A stretch of DNA of 64,000 bases, taken from the NCBI RefSeq assembly GCF_002865645.1, contig NW_020194609.1:186001-250000 (forward strand), in the 5' to 3' direction. Positions 23,101-33,734 of this stretch are shown one piece after another. Origin of the DNA: Hyaloscypha bicolor E. Taxonomy: Eukaryota; Ascomycota; Leotiomycetes; Helotiales; Hyaloscyphaceae. The notes beneath the pieces are model-generated. The model saw only the letters and a program-made list of their open reading frames with translations. It was not told where the DNA came from and did not search any database. The position numbers and the translations under genes were made by a program. Numbering within the stretch: the first letter of the stretch is position 1; each line of letters opens with the position of its first letter.

Positions 23101-25480
23101 TATTTGGCTTTTCTTATAAAAAGATAAGAAGTATATCTTTTTATTTCTCGGATCTGGTTTTACTAGTTCTTTTTAGAATTCTAGTTAGAATATCTTTAAA
23201 ATAAATTTTTTTTTAAAATTTCTTATTAAAATATTGGATTTTCTAAATAAGATCTAGCTAATAAAATTAATTCCGTTAATAGTCTAATAAGATATTATAC
23301 TTTACTAGTTATTTTCTTTCCAGAATTATATTATAAGAGCTAAAATTAGTAATAAGTAGGTATTATCGAGTTTGAGAGTATTAATTAATAGTTAGATTTA
23401 TAGTAGCTAGATATTAAATAGCTTTACTAGGTTATTTATTAAAACCTTATAAGGAAATAAGGGTTTTGAATTTATATAAAGGCATTTATAATACTTTTAT
23501 TAGAGGGCAAATATACTTTTAGTTAATTAGAATATATATATTTATTCTAGTATTTATTAAGTACTAGAAGATTATAGTTTTGCTTTTCTAATATACTTAA
23601 TAATTAATAAGAAACTAGTTCCCGCTAATTAGCTAAGTAAGATCTATAGGTTCTTAGTAAAGTTCTTATTTTAGAAAAGCTACCTTTATATCTAGAACTA
23701 GACTTTTCTCGACTTATTAATATTATACTTTTTATTAAATAGTAAATAAGAGTTAGTATTCTCGTTATTTATTTCTAAATTATCGGCTTTTTCTAAATAG
23801 TTCTCTTTAATAGATATAATCTTATTAAAGTTAGAATAGATACTTTTTATATATCCAGGCTTTTTATAGCTATAATAATAAAGACTCTCTAGCTAGTCTA
23901 GTCTCTTTTTAAATTCTCGGCAGACTGCCTTCTTTAGCTATAAAAATACTAGCTACTAAGATTAATCTATTAAATATAGAATTACTATAGTTCCTTGAAT
24001 TCCGATAGGCTTTCTAGCCCGAGGTAATATTTAATAGTAAGTGGTTTCTACTAGTTATTTCTTCTAGAATTACTAATTTTTAATTAAGAGAAGCCTATTC
24101 TTTTATTTTATATATTATTTAGTAAGGTTCCTAGAAGTATTAAACTTCTTATTACTTAAGCTTTTAAGTAGCTCGAGATTTATTTTATCTATTAAATTAT
24201 TATATTAGTTATCTAGTAACTTTTCTAATTTTATTATTAAGTAAATAAACTTTACTTAGAATACCGGAAATAGCTTATCTCTTTATTTTAGGTACTAGTA
24301 TATCTCTTTTATTTCCTAGTACTCTATTTCTTTACTTTTATTATAAGCTTACTAGAGGATCTTAAAAATTTATTTAATAGTTAAGATCTATCTAACTAAT
24401 TCAGGTTCTAGTTAATTATAGATAAAGTTACAGGCATTTCTGGTAACTAGTTATATTATATAAATTTTTTTTTAGTAATTTGCTATTAAATTCAGAAGAG
24501 TTCTATATTAGTTTATTTCTTATATTAAATATCTAATTATTAATCTAGTAATTATTCTTATTTATAAATAGAGCGGAATCCTTAATTCTAATAAGCTATA
24601 ATTAATTACTATAGATTAAAAGCAAGAGGAAGCCTTAATATTAGCCCCCAAATAGTTCTCCTAATAGGAATCTATAGTATTCCTAAATATTTACCTATTT
24701 AGATCTCTACTTTATTACTTCTTCTTATATTAGTCTTTCTTTTATATAAAGTTAACTAGTAATTACCTCTAGCTTATTAACTTTCTTAGTAAGTTAATTA
24801 ATATATAAATAGAATTTCTAATAATATTTCGCTTATTTATTAGCTATAAGGCAAGATTTATTAATAAAGTTATCTTATATAAATAATCTTTACTAGGCCT
24901 TATCTATTTTCAGAGTATTTATACTAATTTTAAATTTCAAGTCGGCTAGCTATTTCTTAATATCTTCTTCCGAAATAATATTATAATAGCTTTCCTAATA
25001 GTATAGATTTATAATATTAAAATCCGGCTTCTCTATTTCATTATACTAGGGCCTCTTATCTAATATATCTATAATAGTAGTACTTGGCCCCGGGCTATTT
25101 ATAATAGCTTTAGAAGAGGTATTAGCTATAGAGATAAATACTAAATAAGTTCTTCTTATTTAATATTAGTAAACTATAACTAATTATTATTTTATTTAGT
25201 TTTAAGTTAGTAGACTAAAACCGACTATAATTTTTTCTTATTTTAAATTAGTAGACTATTACTAATTCTTTCTATACTAGGGAAAGAAGCTAGTTCTTTT
25301 ACTTTTATTAGTATTAAGGGAATATTATCTGCTTTAGTTAAGAGTTAGACTTCGAGGTTAACTAGATTATAGAGAATATTATACTTCTAGTTAAGCTCTC
25401 TAGTTCTTTATAGTTCAAGGAGATTATTAAATATTAAAAGCAGTATTCTGTTTTTATTTCCCAAAAATAAATACAAGTCT
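20200..25480 (-). pseudogene. gag-pol remnant of gypsy element 1
   Basis: Minus-strand frames show recognisable domains once RIP stops are read through. A zinc-knuckle-like segment lies at about 23,850-23,890. Reverse transcriptase spans about 21,800-22,720, with the catalytic box read as AYINNILIFSKN (from YxDD by G-to-A) at about 22,153-22,190 and then FLEFIISNQGI. RNase H lies at about 21,350-21,660, with NKELLIIIKGF and YQPGKNNTIANILS. Integrase lies at about 20,640-21,050 with a KNTIARTIT..FISDF region. Catalytic aspartates and many other codons are mutated, so no protein can be made. Confidence 0.85.
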
Positions 25481-25535
25481 TTTACTAGTAGTATTATATT
25501 GCCTCTATAGGCCGAGTCAAATAAGCTTAGTATTA

Positions 25536-25740
25536 TATAATAGCGGAATTAATATAATAATTAAAGACTTAAAGTTTAAAGAATCTTATATATTAGAAAA
25601 TACTAAGCTATAGAATAAAATAGAGAGAATACTTTAATCTTTAGTATTATTCCGTCTAAATAATTCCGGCTTAGCTTTATTTTATATCTATTTCTAATAT
25701 TCTATCCTTAGTAGATTATATCCTTATACTAGCTATTATA
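25536..25740 (-). repeat. 5' LTR of gypsy element 1 (heavily RIP-mutated)
   Basis: 205 bp partner of 17,914-18,118, carrying many C-to-T and G-to-A changes. It is followed by the duplication ATAGG. Confidence 0.92.
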
Positions 25741-25745
25741 ATAGG

Positions 25746-27004
25746 TACTATTATACTATCTTATATAATTATAGAATCTATTATAATTTATAATTATATA
25801 TAAAAGTTATTTTTATTAGATATATAGTTATTTTTTAATATAATATATAGACTAAAAAATCGATATTAGAGTTACTGGGATATCGGAATTAGTATTACTA
25901 ATAAGTATAGTAAGCTGGCTAAAACCGGGTACAAAAATGCTTGCAAGTAGTATATAAACTCTAAGTAACGGGAAAAGGAGATAAGTTTCGTAATTCGTGA
26001 AGTATTTCTAATAATATAACTTCTATTTCGAGGTTATATAGAGGCTCGGTATATATATACTAGTAAAAATTAGTACTTCTTCTGGAAAGTAAGTTTAAAA
26101 AATAAGACCGGAGAGTAAGAATAAAAGTTAGAACTCAAATTAAAATCTTAAATAGTTTAATATAATATATAAAAAAAACTTCTATAATTTTTCTTGTTAT
26201 TTAAATCTCTAATTCATATAAAACTTATTATAACTTATATAACTAATAATAATTAATAAGAATAAGCTTCTTTATTTATAACTAATAATATTTCTAATAA
26301 ATATTTACTTAAGTAATATTACTATTACTAGTTATATAACTAAGAATAATTATTTAATAAATATTAAATTAAGAAAAAAAGAAAAAAAGAACAAATTAAA
26401 TATAGAATAGTTCTTTAATATAATAGCTTTAGTATTATAATATTAATATAGTAATTATATAAGAATTATAATAAGTAAAAAGAATTTGATTTTTATACTT
26501 TATTATATAACTAAAGCCAAGAAATAAATAATAAGTTATATATTTATATTAGAAGAGTGGCCTATTATATTAATTAGCCTTAGAATTTCTTTAAATAATA
26601 ACTGGGCCTATAAAAATATAACCTGGTTCCTAATCCGAGACCCTTGCTTTTATAGAAAATAGCGCGGGCCGGCAGAATAATACCGAGTAAGGCTTAGAAG
26701 CCTTTCGGGGACTTATCTTCTAATTAATCGACTATGGGCTAGAGTAAAAACATGGTAAATTGCCTTTACTATGGGCCGAACGAGTAATTCTTGGTAAATT
26801 AGTAACTTTGGTCCTAAAATATTCTCGCAACCTTATATATATTTTGGACACAAATATAGGATGCACTCTGTATAGGGTGTTTAATAATACAACGAATATC
26901 TAGCAGAGAATAATGCACAGCGTTTAGGACGAGATGCTAACTTTGAATAAAGGTATTGTAAAAAGAACTATCAAAATACTCGTTGTCTAACCTATAGCTA
27001 ACTA
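25746..27004. other. RIP-type sequence grading into normal composition
   Basis: 25,746-26,600 is AT-rich with scattered less-mutated patches. From about 26,600 composition recovers (GCGCGGGCCGGCAG near 26,664), but no frame or RNA gene could be supported before 27,006. Confidence 0.5.
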
Positions 27005-27005
27005 A

Positions 27006-27077
27006 CTCGTTCTAGTGCAATGGTAATTTTTCTAGCCTGTGGAAGGCTAATACGAGGTTCGAAGTGCTTGAACACTA
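27006..27077 (+). other. tRNA-like sequence (tRNA-derived SINE or decayed tRNA)
   Basis: TAGTGCAATGG at 27,013-27,023 fits the polymerase III A-box consensus exactly. GGTTCGAAGTG at 27,057-27,067 is a B-box with a mismatched end. Between them TAGCC/GGCTA forms a 5-bp stem with a 7-base loop (TGTGGAA), like an anticodon arm. The acceptor and T stems pair poorly and loop position 33 is not T, so a working tRNA is unlikely. A SINE head or a mutated tRNA gene is the better reading. Confidence 0.4.
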
Positions 27078-27104
27078 ATATAATTGACATAATTAACTAA
27101 TCCC

Positions 27105-27467
27105 TCAGGAGTTCCAGCAAATATCTCCTTCGGAGTCTGAACACGCCTCGCCCTCCGTCGAGATCTGATATATCTCGAAGTCATATAGACTAATTGGCGC
27201 GCTATGATCGCATTTGCCGGTGCCGACTTTGTCGCCGTAATAGCATGGTGCTTGGACGCCCCAGCCCTCCGTTACAGAGACCTCACAGCAATAACCTGTT
27301 GCCGTAATAATTCTGCCGGCGGGACCGCAAATGCAAGTTGGGCTGTACTCATGGAACGTGTTTTGGCTCAAGAGAAACCAAATGTTGCATCCCGTTTGTG
27401 CCAGGGCCAGACTTCCCAGCGAGAAGAACAGAAAGAGACGGCCTTCGGGGAAATTAGCCTCAATATG
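27105..27467 (-). CDS. Cysteine-rich small secreted protein candidate (start unresolved)
   Basis: A minus-strand frame of about 120 codons ends ..SEGDICWNS at 27,105. Its N-terminal part, GRLFLFFSLGSLALAQTG (about 27,390-27,443), is a convincing signal-peptide core with an ALA-Q cleavage site. The mature part of about 95 residues has nine cysteines, including CIC and a CC pair, with motifs CGPAGRIITATGYCC and GWGVQAPCYYG. There is no in-frame ATG between the upstream stop (about 27,470) and the signal peptide, so the first codons lie in an upstream exon I could not place, or the start is lost. The odd cysteine number also hints at a missing or altered piece. Small, secreted, cysteine-rich and transposon-surrounded is the usual profile of fungal effectors, but the family is unknown. 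Confidence 0.5.
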   Translation of the reverse strand, partial: HIEANFPEGRLFLFFSLGSLALAQTGCNIWFLLSQNTFHEYSPTCICGPAGRIITATGYCCEVSVTEGWGVQAPCYYGDKVGTGKCDHSAPISLYDFEIYQISTEGEACSDSEGDICWNS

Positions 27468-27830
27468 TCAAAAATGAAGGGCTATAGACCTACTAGCCAC
27501 CATCTGGCCAGAATATTATACGAGCTGGATTTAATCAAGCGAAGCTTACAGACTGTCCCACGCCCTGTTCCTTAGAAGCATTTAATAGATGTTTGAGAGA
27601 GAGTACTAGCCAGGGCATACGTACAAATAAAAAGCGGTATTTTGAGAAGAAAGATTTGCAATAACAGATTCTCGGTGGTTCGGGGGAATTGCAGGTTGTG
27701 TAGTGGTTTTTCTCTTTTAATGCCTTACGCTACTCATGCCTTTAATTCAATTTATATAGTATTAATTCTATATGGTACTTGGACTTAAAAATCCGAGATA
27801 AACGAGACCGGGGAAATCTTAGGGTATTTA
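27468..27830. other. Upstream region of the cysteine-rich gene
   Basis: Normal-composition sequence that should contain the promoter and perhaps the first exon of the minus-strand gene. Short ATG-led frames occur (for example at about 27,582 on the minus strand with a GTAAGC donor), but none splices in frame to the signal-peptide exon. Confidence 0.4.
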
Positions 27831-29788
27831 AATGAAATTTGCTAAGATCTAATCTAATTAGTATATTATAGAATTATTCAAGTTATTTAAGTTATTTATA
27901 AATAATTCATAATTAACTTAAATAGAATATAAGTAATATATATCTTAAATAACTTGAGTAAAATAGAATAATTATTTATAAATAATATAAATAACTATAA
28001 ATAATTATATGAAAGTTATATAGAAGTTAATTAATTATAGTAAATAGATATATATTTAAATTTAAAAAAAAAGAACTAATATATTTATTAAGCAGCCTTA
28101 TATAAGATAAGCTAATACTTATATAAATCTATTTAAATACAGATTTTCTATAATAAATAAACTAACTATTACTAAGGTTTAATTCGCTTATTAAGTACTA
28201 TTATTACCTAATTAAATAGCGAGATAATACTAGGTGCGGCCCCCCCCCCAAAGCCTTACCCGATTAGGCTAGCTCAATCACGTGTACAGATCACGTGCGT
28301 TATTCAAGTTATTTATAAATAACTTGAATAATATATAAATAAAATAAAAGTAATAGCTATTATTCTATTTTATTTATTTAATATACTAAATCTAATTACT
28401 ATTTATTTAATATATTAAAAAATAGCTTTAATTAAAATTAAATAAAATTAATAATAACTTAATTAGCTTGATTTTAAATTTGATTTAATTTAATTAGAAC
28501 TATAATTAATTATAATTATTAAATAAAAGTAAAAACTTATAAATTTATTATATATTATAAGTATTATAAGGCTTAGTTCTAAGTTTAAAAAGCAAATTAA
28601 AGTAACTTTTATTTCGAGATTACTAAAGAGAGAAATATATATAAGTATATGAAATAATATAGCCTAATATAATCTAGTATATTTATATATAATAATATAT
28701 AATAATTATATCCGGATTTTTAATGCGTTTCTTATATATATAACTAGTATAAAATTAAATAAGATAAGGTATTTGCTATTAATTTAAAGCAAATAATATT
28801 GATTTTAAATAAGAGATATATATTATTATAAGAAATAAGAAATATTAATTACTAAATAAATAAACTTAACTAAAAAGCGAAATCTTCTTATTAAATATAA
28901 TATATTAAATTCAAGAAAAAAATAAAGTTCTAGTAATAATATTAGTAATATAAATATAATAACTTTTAATATTATAACTAATTATTAATAATATAAATAA
29001 TAAATATAAATCTTTAATTTTAAGTTTTAATAAAAATAAAGTTTCAAAAGTTTATAATTAGTGAATTATTATATAATAGTTAAAAAGAAAAAGAAATAAA
29101 TAATAACTTTAAATAAATTTATTATATTTAATTAGAATTTTAATTATTTTCTAATAATAAAAAGTAATTAAAGAAATAATAATAATAAAGAAAACGTAAA
29201 ATTAAAAAGCAAGAAATTTTAATTAAATAAACTTGCTTAAATTATAATAGCCTTTTTAAGCTTATTAATTAAAAACTTTAACTTTAATATAATATTTAAA
29301 TAAAAATAACTTATAAATAAGCTTTAATCAGTATTAATAAAAGATTTTTTTTATATAAAATAACTATTATTACTTAAAAGAAAAAGTAAAGTATTATATA
29401 TAATATTAATAATAAATATAAATCCTTAATTCTTTTTTAATTAATAATTAAATATAATATTAAAAAATAGCTTTTATAAAAATAAAGCTATATATTAAAA
29501 AGATATTATTATTACTAAAATATAAACCCTAATAATAATAAGCTATAAATAAACTTTGAAAGAATTAATTAAAGTAATAACTTTATATAAAATAGCTTTT
29601 ATTATTTAAAAAAATAAAGACTAATTAGTAATAGAAATATAAAATTAAAAAAAACTTTAAAATATTATAATATATATAAATAATATAAAAGTTATTAATT
29701 TAAATAATACTTGTTTATTACTTTTAAATAAATATAATAAAAATATATAATAATTAATAAAAGTTTAAAATCTTGCTTAATTCCTTAA
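27831..29788. other. RIP-type AT-rich block abutting the transporter gene
   Basis: Almost entirely A/T, with a short unmutated patch at 28,226-28,300 that holds a C10 run (28,240-28,249) and two CACGTG sites (28,279 and 28,292). No domains are recognisable. The block stops exactly at the transporter's stop codon, leaving its 3' flank mutated. Confidence 0.6.
28300..28331. repeat. Perfect 32-bp palindrome
   Basis: TTATTCAAGTTATTTA is followed directly by its exact reverse complement. Related CAAGTTATTTA and TAACTTGA pieces occur at 27,876-27,960, so these are probably terminal or subterminal repeats of a transposon in this block. Confidence 0.85.
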
Positions 29789-31590
29789 TTATACTTTAGA
29801 TACAAATTTGTTTTTATCCTTAACTTGTAGTTTATTATCGAGATTAAAGTTTAGTTCTGGCCTCAAACTAAGTAAAGGAATATACTGTGCTAACTCTGAG
29901 TTCTTCTTTATTTTCGTGTATTTCCATTCCATTACTAGACTTCCAAAAATTGCTATAGCAGCAATGATAGCTGCTGCTCTATATGGCCGAATAAGAGCGT
30001 CGTTATAAACGCGTTTGACGCCTTGTAGGAACTGCGTAGACATCCATTTATCGAGGGAAGTGGCGCCATTGGCCAGGACGGTCTGGGGATCCAGCTCTGG
30101 AACGGTGTTCTTCAGACCAGACACAAGCTTATTGATAAAAAGATTCTGGCCGGCAGAAACAAAGAGTGCACCTCCGATATTGTATGCGAATAAAACAATT
30201 GACGTTCCCTTTGGCACTTCATTCACGGCGAGGGCTAGCTGTACTGCGATGAGTGGCATCTGTACTCCTAAGCCAAGCCCGATGCCTGCCATTGCTTCAT
30301 ATCCGATCCAAGCTGGGTAATTGGTGTCTGGATGAAAGGTAGAAACCATACCAAAACCAACAGCACTAAGTACAGAGGATATAATCATAAATGGCGGACA
30401 GTATCCAATACTTATCACAGCCACACCACCTGCGACAAGGTTAGCCTTGAAATTTAAGCAACATGCAAAGAATATACCTATCAATGAACCGACGAATATT
30501 CCCAAGTCTAGAGGCAAAATCATTAAGCCTGACTCTAAAGCGGAGGCACCTTTCACCGCCTGAAACCAGATAGGGAGATAGCTGTGGATAACATGAACGG
30601 CTGATCCCATGGCGAAGGAGAACAAAAAGGCAGCAATAAGACAGCGTTTGCCGATTAGGCTCAGAGGAATTGTCGCGTCTTCTGGCCGGAATACCTGGAC
30701 ACAATAGAAGATCATGAACAGAGTGACGAAACCGTCGAACAGCCAAACCATGGTCACTCCACCCCAAGGGTGTTTGCTCCCGCCCCAATTCAAAGCTAGG
30801 ATAAGACAAGTGACAGAGGAAATCAACAAGATTTTTCCTTCTAGATCAATTTTCTTCACGCGCGCCAGCGAACCCCCAATATCATCAAGCTGGGGGGATG
30901 GAAAATTGAGGACGACAATAAGAATGACAACTACAGCAACAGGGATTTGAAGGTAGAAGCACCATCTCCAAGACACACTGTCTGTCAAGGCTCCAGCAAT
31001 GATAGGTGCAACAACACATGTCATACCATACGCAACGGTTAATCCAGTGTATGTAAGGCGCCTTTTTAAAGGGACCGAGTATTCAATAATTCTCAGAGCT
31101 CCAGATAATATGCCTCCAGATCCAAAACCTGTAACGCCACGTCCAACGATCAACATGATGCTCGAGGTTGCGGAACTGCAGATGGCACTTCCGGCCGTGA
31201 ACACGGCTAAACAGCTGATGAAAGTCCACTTTAGGGAGCATATGGGGTACAGTGCATCCCAGAGCAATTGGGAAATGCCAAGTGTGAGCAAGTAGGCACT
31301 CGTGTACCATCCTATGTCATCGAGAGATTTGAAAGCCGTCGTGATTTTAGGAACTGCTGTCGAAATCATATTTACGTCCTGAATTTTCGGAGTTAGTAGT
31401 GGTTGCAAGCGCAAAATTGTGGGTCTTGGCTTACACTGGCTGTCAAATATGTACAGAGATAGCAGGCGAAGGTAAGAGCAGTAAGCTTTACACCGTGGGG
31501 ATACTCTTCGCATGCAGTGTCACTGCTAGACCGGATTTGAAGGTCATTTTCAGAGCCAATCTTAGGCCTCTTTTGAACTGTATCCCCCAA
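29789..31590 (-). CDS. MFS transporter, DHA2-type (14-TM) drug:H+ antiporter
   Basis: Exons 31,435-31,590 (frame open, first codon unresolved), 30,478-31,378 and 29,789-30,429. Intron 1 (31,379-31,434, 56 nt, GTAAGC, CTAAC branch site, TTCAG) joins YLTAS to DVNMISTAVPKIT. Intron 2 (30,430-30,477, 48 nt, GTATAT, GCTAAC, GCAG) keeps frame and, removed, gives SLIGGVAVISIGY. About 565 aa. The signatures are DDIGWYTSAYLLT, SSIMLIVGRGVTGFGSGGI, WRWCFYLQIPVAV and a YLPIWFQAVKGASALESG loop, all typical of fungal 14-spanner efflux pumps that export drugs or own toxic metabolites from the plasma membrane. It has no in-frame ATG: its first exon overlaps the end of the trypsin-like gene. It may be truncated at the 5' end, start in an unseen exon, or be non-functional. 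The last 30 codons are AT-rich, next to the RIP block. Confidence 0.85.
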
Positions 31591-33380
31591 TAAACAGGGT
31601 TATTCTTTGTCGTAGTTGTTGCACCGTTGCTTCGGACGGAATCTCAAACGATGCACGGCCGTCCAAGGTTTTGAGGATGTCACGAAGTACGGGCTCAATT
31701 GGAAGCATATATCCCCACGGCTGCTCCACAGCTCTAGACAGGATGTAGCCACAGAGCCTGTTGTCTCGAATTACCCAAGATCCCGAGTCTCCGTTATCTA
31801 AGAGGAATCATCAGCCGCATCGGATTTAAGCAACCTTAATACACTTACTCAGTTGCTTGTCCAAAAATACCGTCCTGACTTCAAACTCAAAGTCTTCAAA
31901 CATCCAATATGCAGAACCTGGACTTAGGTAGCCTTCCAAGACTCCGCTGGTCCCTGAGATAACATGCACAGGACCGTGCACAAGCTCTTCGTGGAGGAGG
32001 TAGTCGTTAATCGATGTCTGCTCGGACCTTCCCGGGAGTTGCACCGTGTTCGGGCTGTACATCGGAGCTTGAATGCTAACCAGTGCCCAGTCTTGACCAT
32101 ATGGGACATCTGTGGATGCGGATTGGCCATCAAAAGAAACCTGGGAACTGGCGATCGAAAGAAACCTGTATGAGTGGATGTTTCCAACGGGCGTGGGGAC
32201 TAAATATAATCAGGATATATCTGAACATTGGATGGTAGGCATGCCCAGCATAAAGATCGGCAAGGAAGAAGACTTACTCTGTGCATCCTGAACATCTATG
32301 TCTCTGTCGGGTATGTAGTCCGGCCCTAAAAGTGAATGCGACGTGGTCAATCCAAACACGCACCCATCCACGACAATTAGTCCACCCAATGTGCATTTAG
32401 CGCCACTCCACATATTAGATCCACTGCATAACACGCCACATATTGATGAGCCATTGTTGAGATAACCCCGGACTACCTGACCAGGAAAGGCTCCAGGATC
32501 CATGGGCTCGCTGACACCAGAAGCGCAAAGTTGAGTCTCTTGTACCAAGACAACATGTCGGTAGTCCACTGAAGGCACCACTTCAATACCCCCCCCGGCC
32601 ATCTGCCTAAGAGCCGATGAGATGACCCGATGTTGCTCTCTAGTGAGACATAAGAATAGGATCGTGGGTTTCAGTTCCATGGGGTCAGGCCTGGTGCTTG
32701 CATAAACACAGTCAATAATAACACCTGTTGTGGTAGTCCATTTCAAGGATTGTAGGAAGTTTTGAAGTCGTATCTTGAGATCTGAGTTAGATCCTAGCTC
32801 GAACCGCTTTGGAACTGGTACGTCGATGGCTATGTAGCAGTTGTCGGCCAAGCAATGCAAGGGGCGTTGAGAGCTGGCACAAAGATCTTGCGTGCCGACT
32901 GTTGGAAGAGACGGAAGGCCAGCTTCAAGCTCTGGTCTAACGGTTGGGCTGGGATGCAGCGGGTCCGTGGTGTCTGGCTGCTCATCTGACGGACCTTGGT
33001 CTTGAGAATCGATCAAACCGTCCCCAGAAGGCAATGAACCTGGACTCGGGTCCAAATCTGCTTTGCTTCGTGTGTTTTCACTCTGCACGGCTGCTGGTAA
33101 GGAGCTTGTTCGGACTCTATCGTTGATGTGCAATGTATTTGAGAAAGGCCAAGAAGTGTGGCTACGGGGCCTCGGGGCTGCAGATATTTGACCGCGCTTG
33201 AATAGTCGTCCCCCAAATCGAGCTCGACCACCACCTAAGTCGTGGACTTTGACGCGAGGATCCGGCTTTTGGATATGACTTGGTACATGCGGCAGTCCAT
33301 TGAACGCGTTTTGAGTGACATCCAATGGCGTCGAGATCTGTTGAGGACGCCCGTAGGCTCTCTCTCAAGGCGAACATCAT
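31562..33380 (-). CDS. Trypsin-like (chymotrypsin-fold) protein, 545 aa
   Basis: Four exons: 33,287-33,380, 32,278-33,234, 31,849-32,199 and 31,562-31,797. Introns 2 (78 nt, GTAAGT..TTTAG) and 3 (51 nt, GTAAGT..CTTAG) are strong. Intron 1 (52 nt, GTACCA..TTAG) is weaker but keeps frame and reaches an ATG; the start is therefore less certain. Residues of about 50-120 are Ser/Pro/Asp-rich and probably disordered. A folded middle part follows (YIAIDVPVPKRFELGS, EVVPSVDYRHVVLVQE). The C-terminal domain has GLTTSHSL (His), GQDWALVSI (Asp) and NGDSGSWVI (Ser, GDSG) in the order of a serine-protease triad. Proteins of this layout are usually cytoplasmic in fungi and their substrates are unknown. It lacks a signal peptide. 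The frame ends inside the transporter's first exon. Confidence 0.75.
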
Positions 33381-33734
33381 TGATGATCTCTGAGAGCCCT
33401 TGCCACTTCCACGGAGATTCCTTTGTGCTTGATCACTATCACTTTAGATTGATGTCAAAAGATATAGAATTATGAATACAGAAATTATTTAGGCTGAACC
33501 CTGGGCTGAATCACTGATACAGTGACGCCCGGCTTGAGTGGCGGATTGCAACAAAAGCAATAACCAATTGTTCAGCTGACCGCCACTTTGACGTGAAGCT
33601 GCCTCGCGAATCAGCCTTACCAGAACACCCAACACCAAAATTGGTTCGGGCAGAAAATAATTACCCAGGAGGCCCCATCTCAACTGGCTCGAATTAAAAC
33701 CCCGCAAATTCACCAGATATCTCTGTCATAAAAA
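33381..33734. promoter_or_regulatory. Divergent promoter region (354 bp)
   Basis: This lies between the starts of the minus-strand trypsin-like gene and the plus-strand membrane-protein gene. It contains a CCAAT box (AACCAATT, about 33,559) and a CC(A/T)6GG box, so the pair may be co-regulated. The elements are inferred from sequence only. Confidence 0.45.
33635..33644. promoter_or_regulatory. CArG-type palindrome CCAAAATTGG
   Basis: This is a perfect palindrome matching the CC(A/T)6GG consensus bound by MADS-box factors (Mcm1/SRF type), about 90 bp upstream of the membrane-protein ATG. Function is inferred. Confidence 0.35.

Larger units (their letters stand above)
17914..25740 (-). mobile_element. 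Ty3/gypsy LTR retrotransposon 1 (7.8 kb, RIP-killed)
   Basis: Two 205-bp direct repeats (17,914-18,118 and 25,536-25,740) bound the element. The LTR starts TGTAACGGC and ends GCCGTTATA, an inverted terminal pair. The flanks are ACAGG (17,909-17,913) and ATAGG (25,741-25,745), a 5-bp target duplication with one RIP-type C-to-T. The purine tract GAGAGGAGGGTAA (minus strand) adjoins the left LTR, so transcription ran right to left. The order gag, reverse transcriptase, RNase H, integrase on the minus strand is the Ty3/gypsy order. All frames are broken. An unusual feature is that the left LTR is almost free of RIP while the right one is heavily mutated. Confidence 0.92.
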
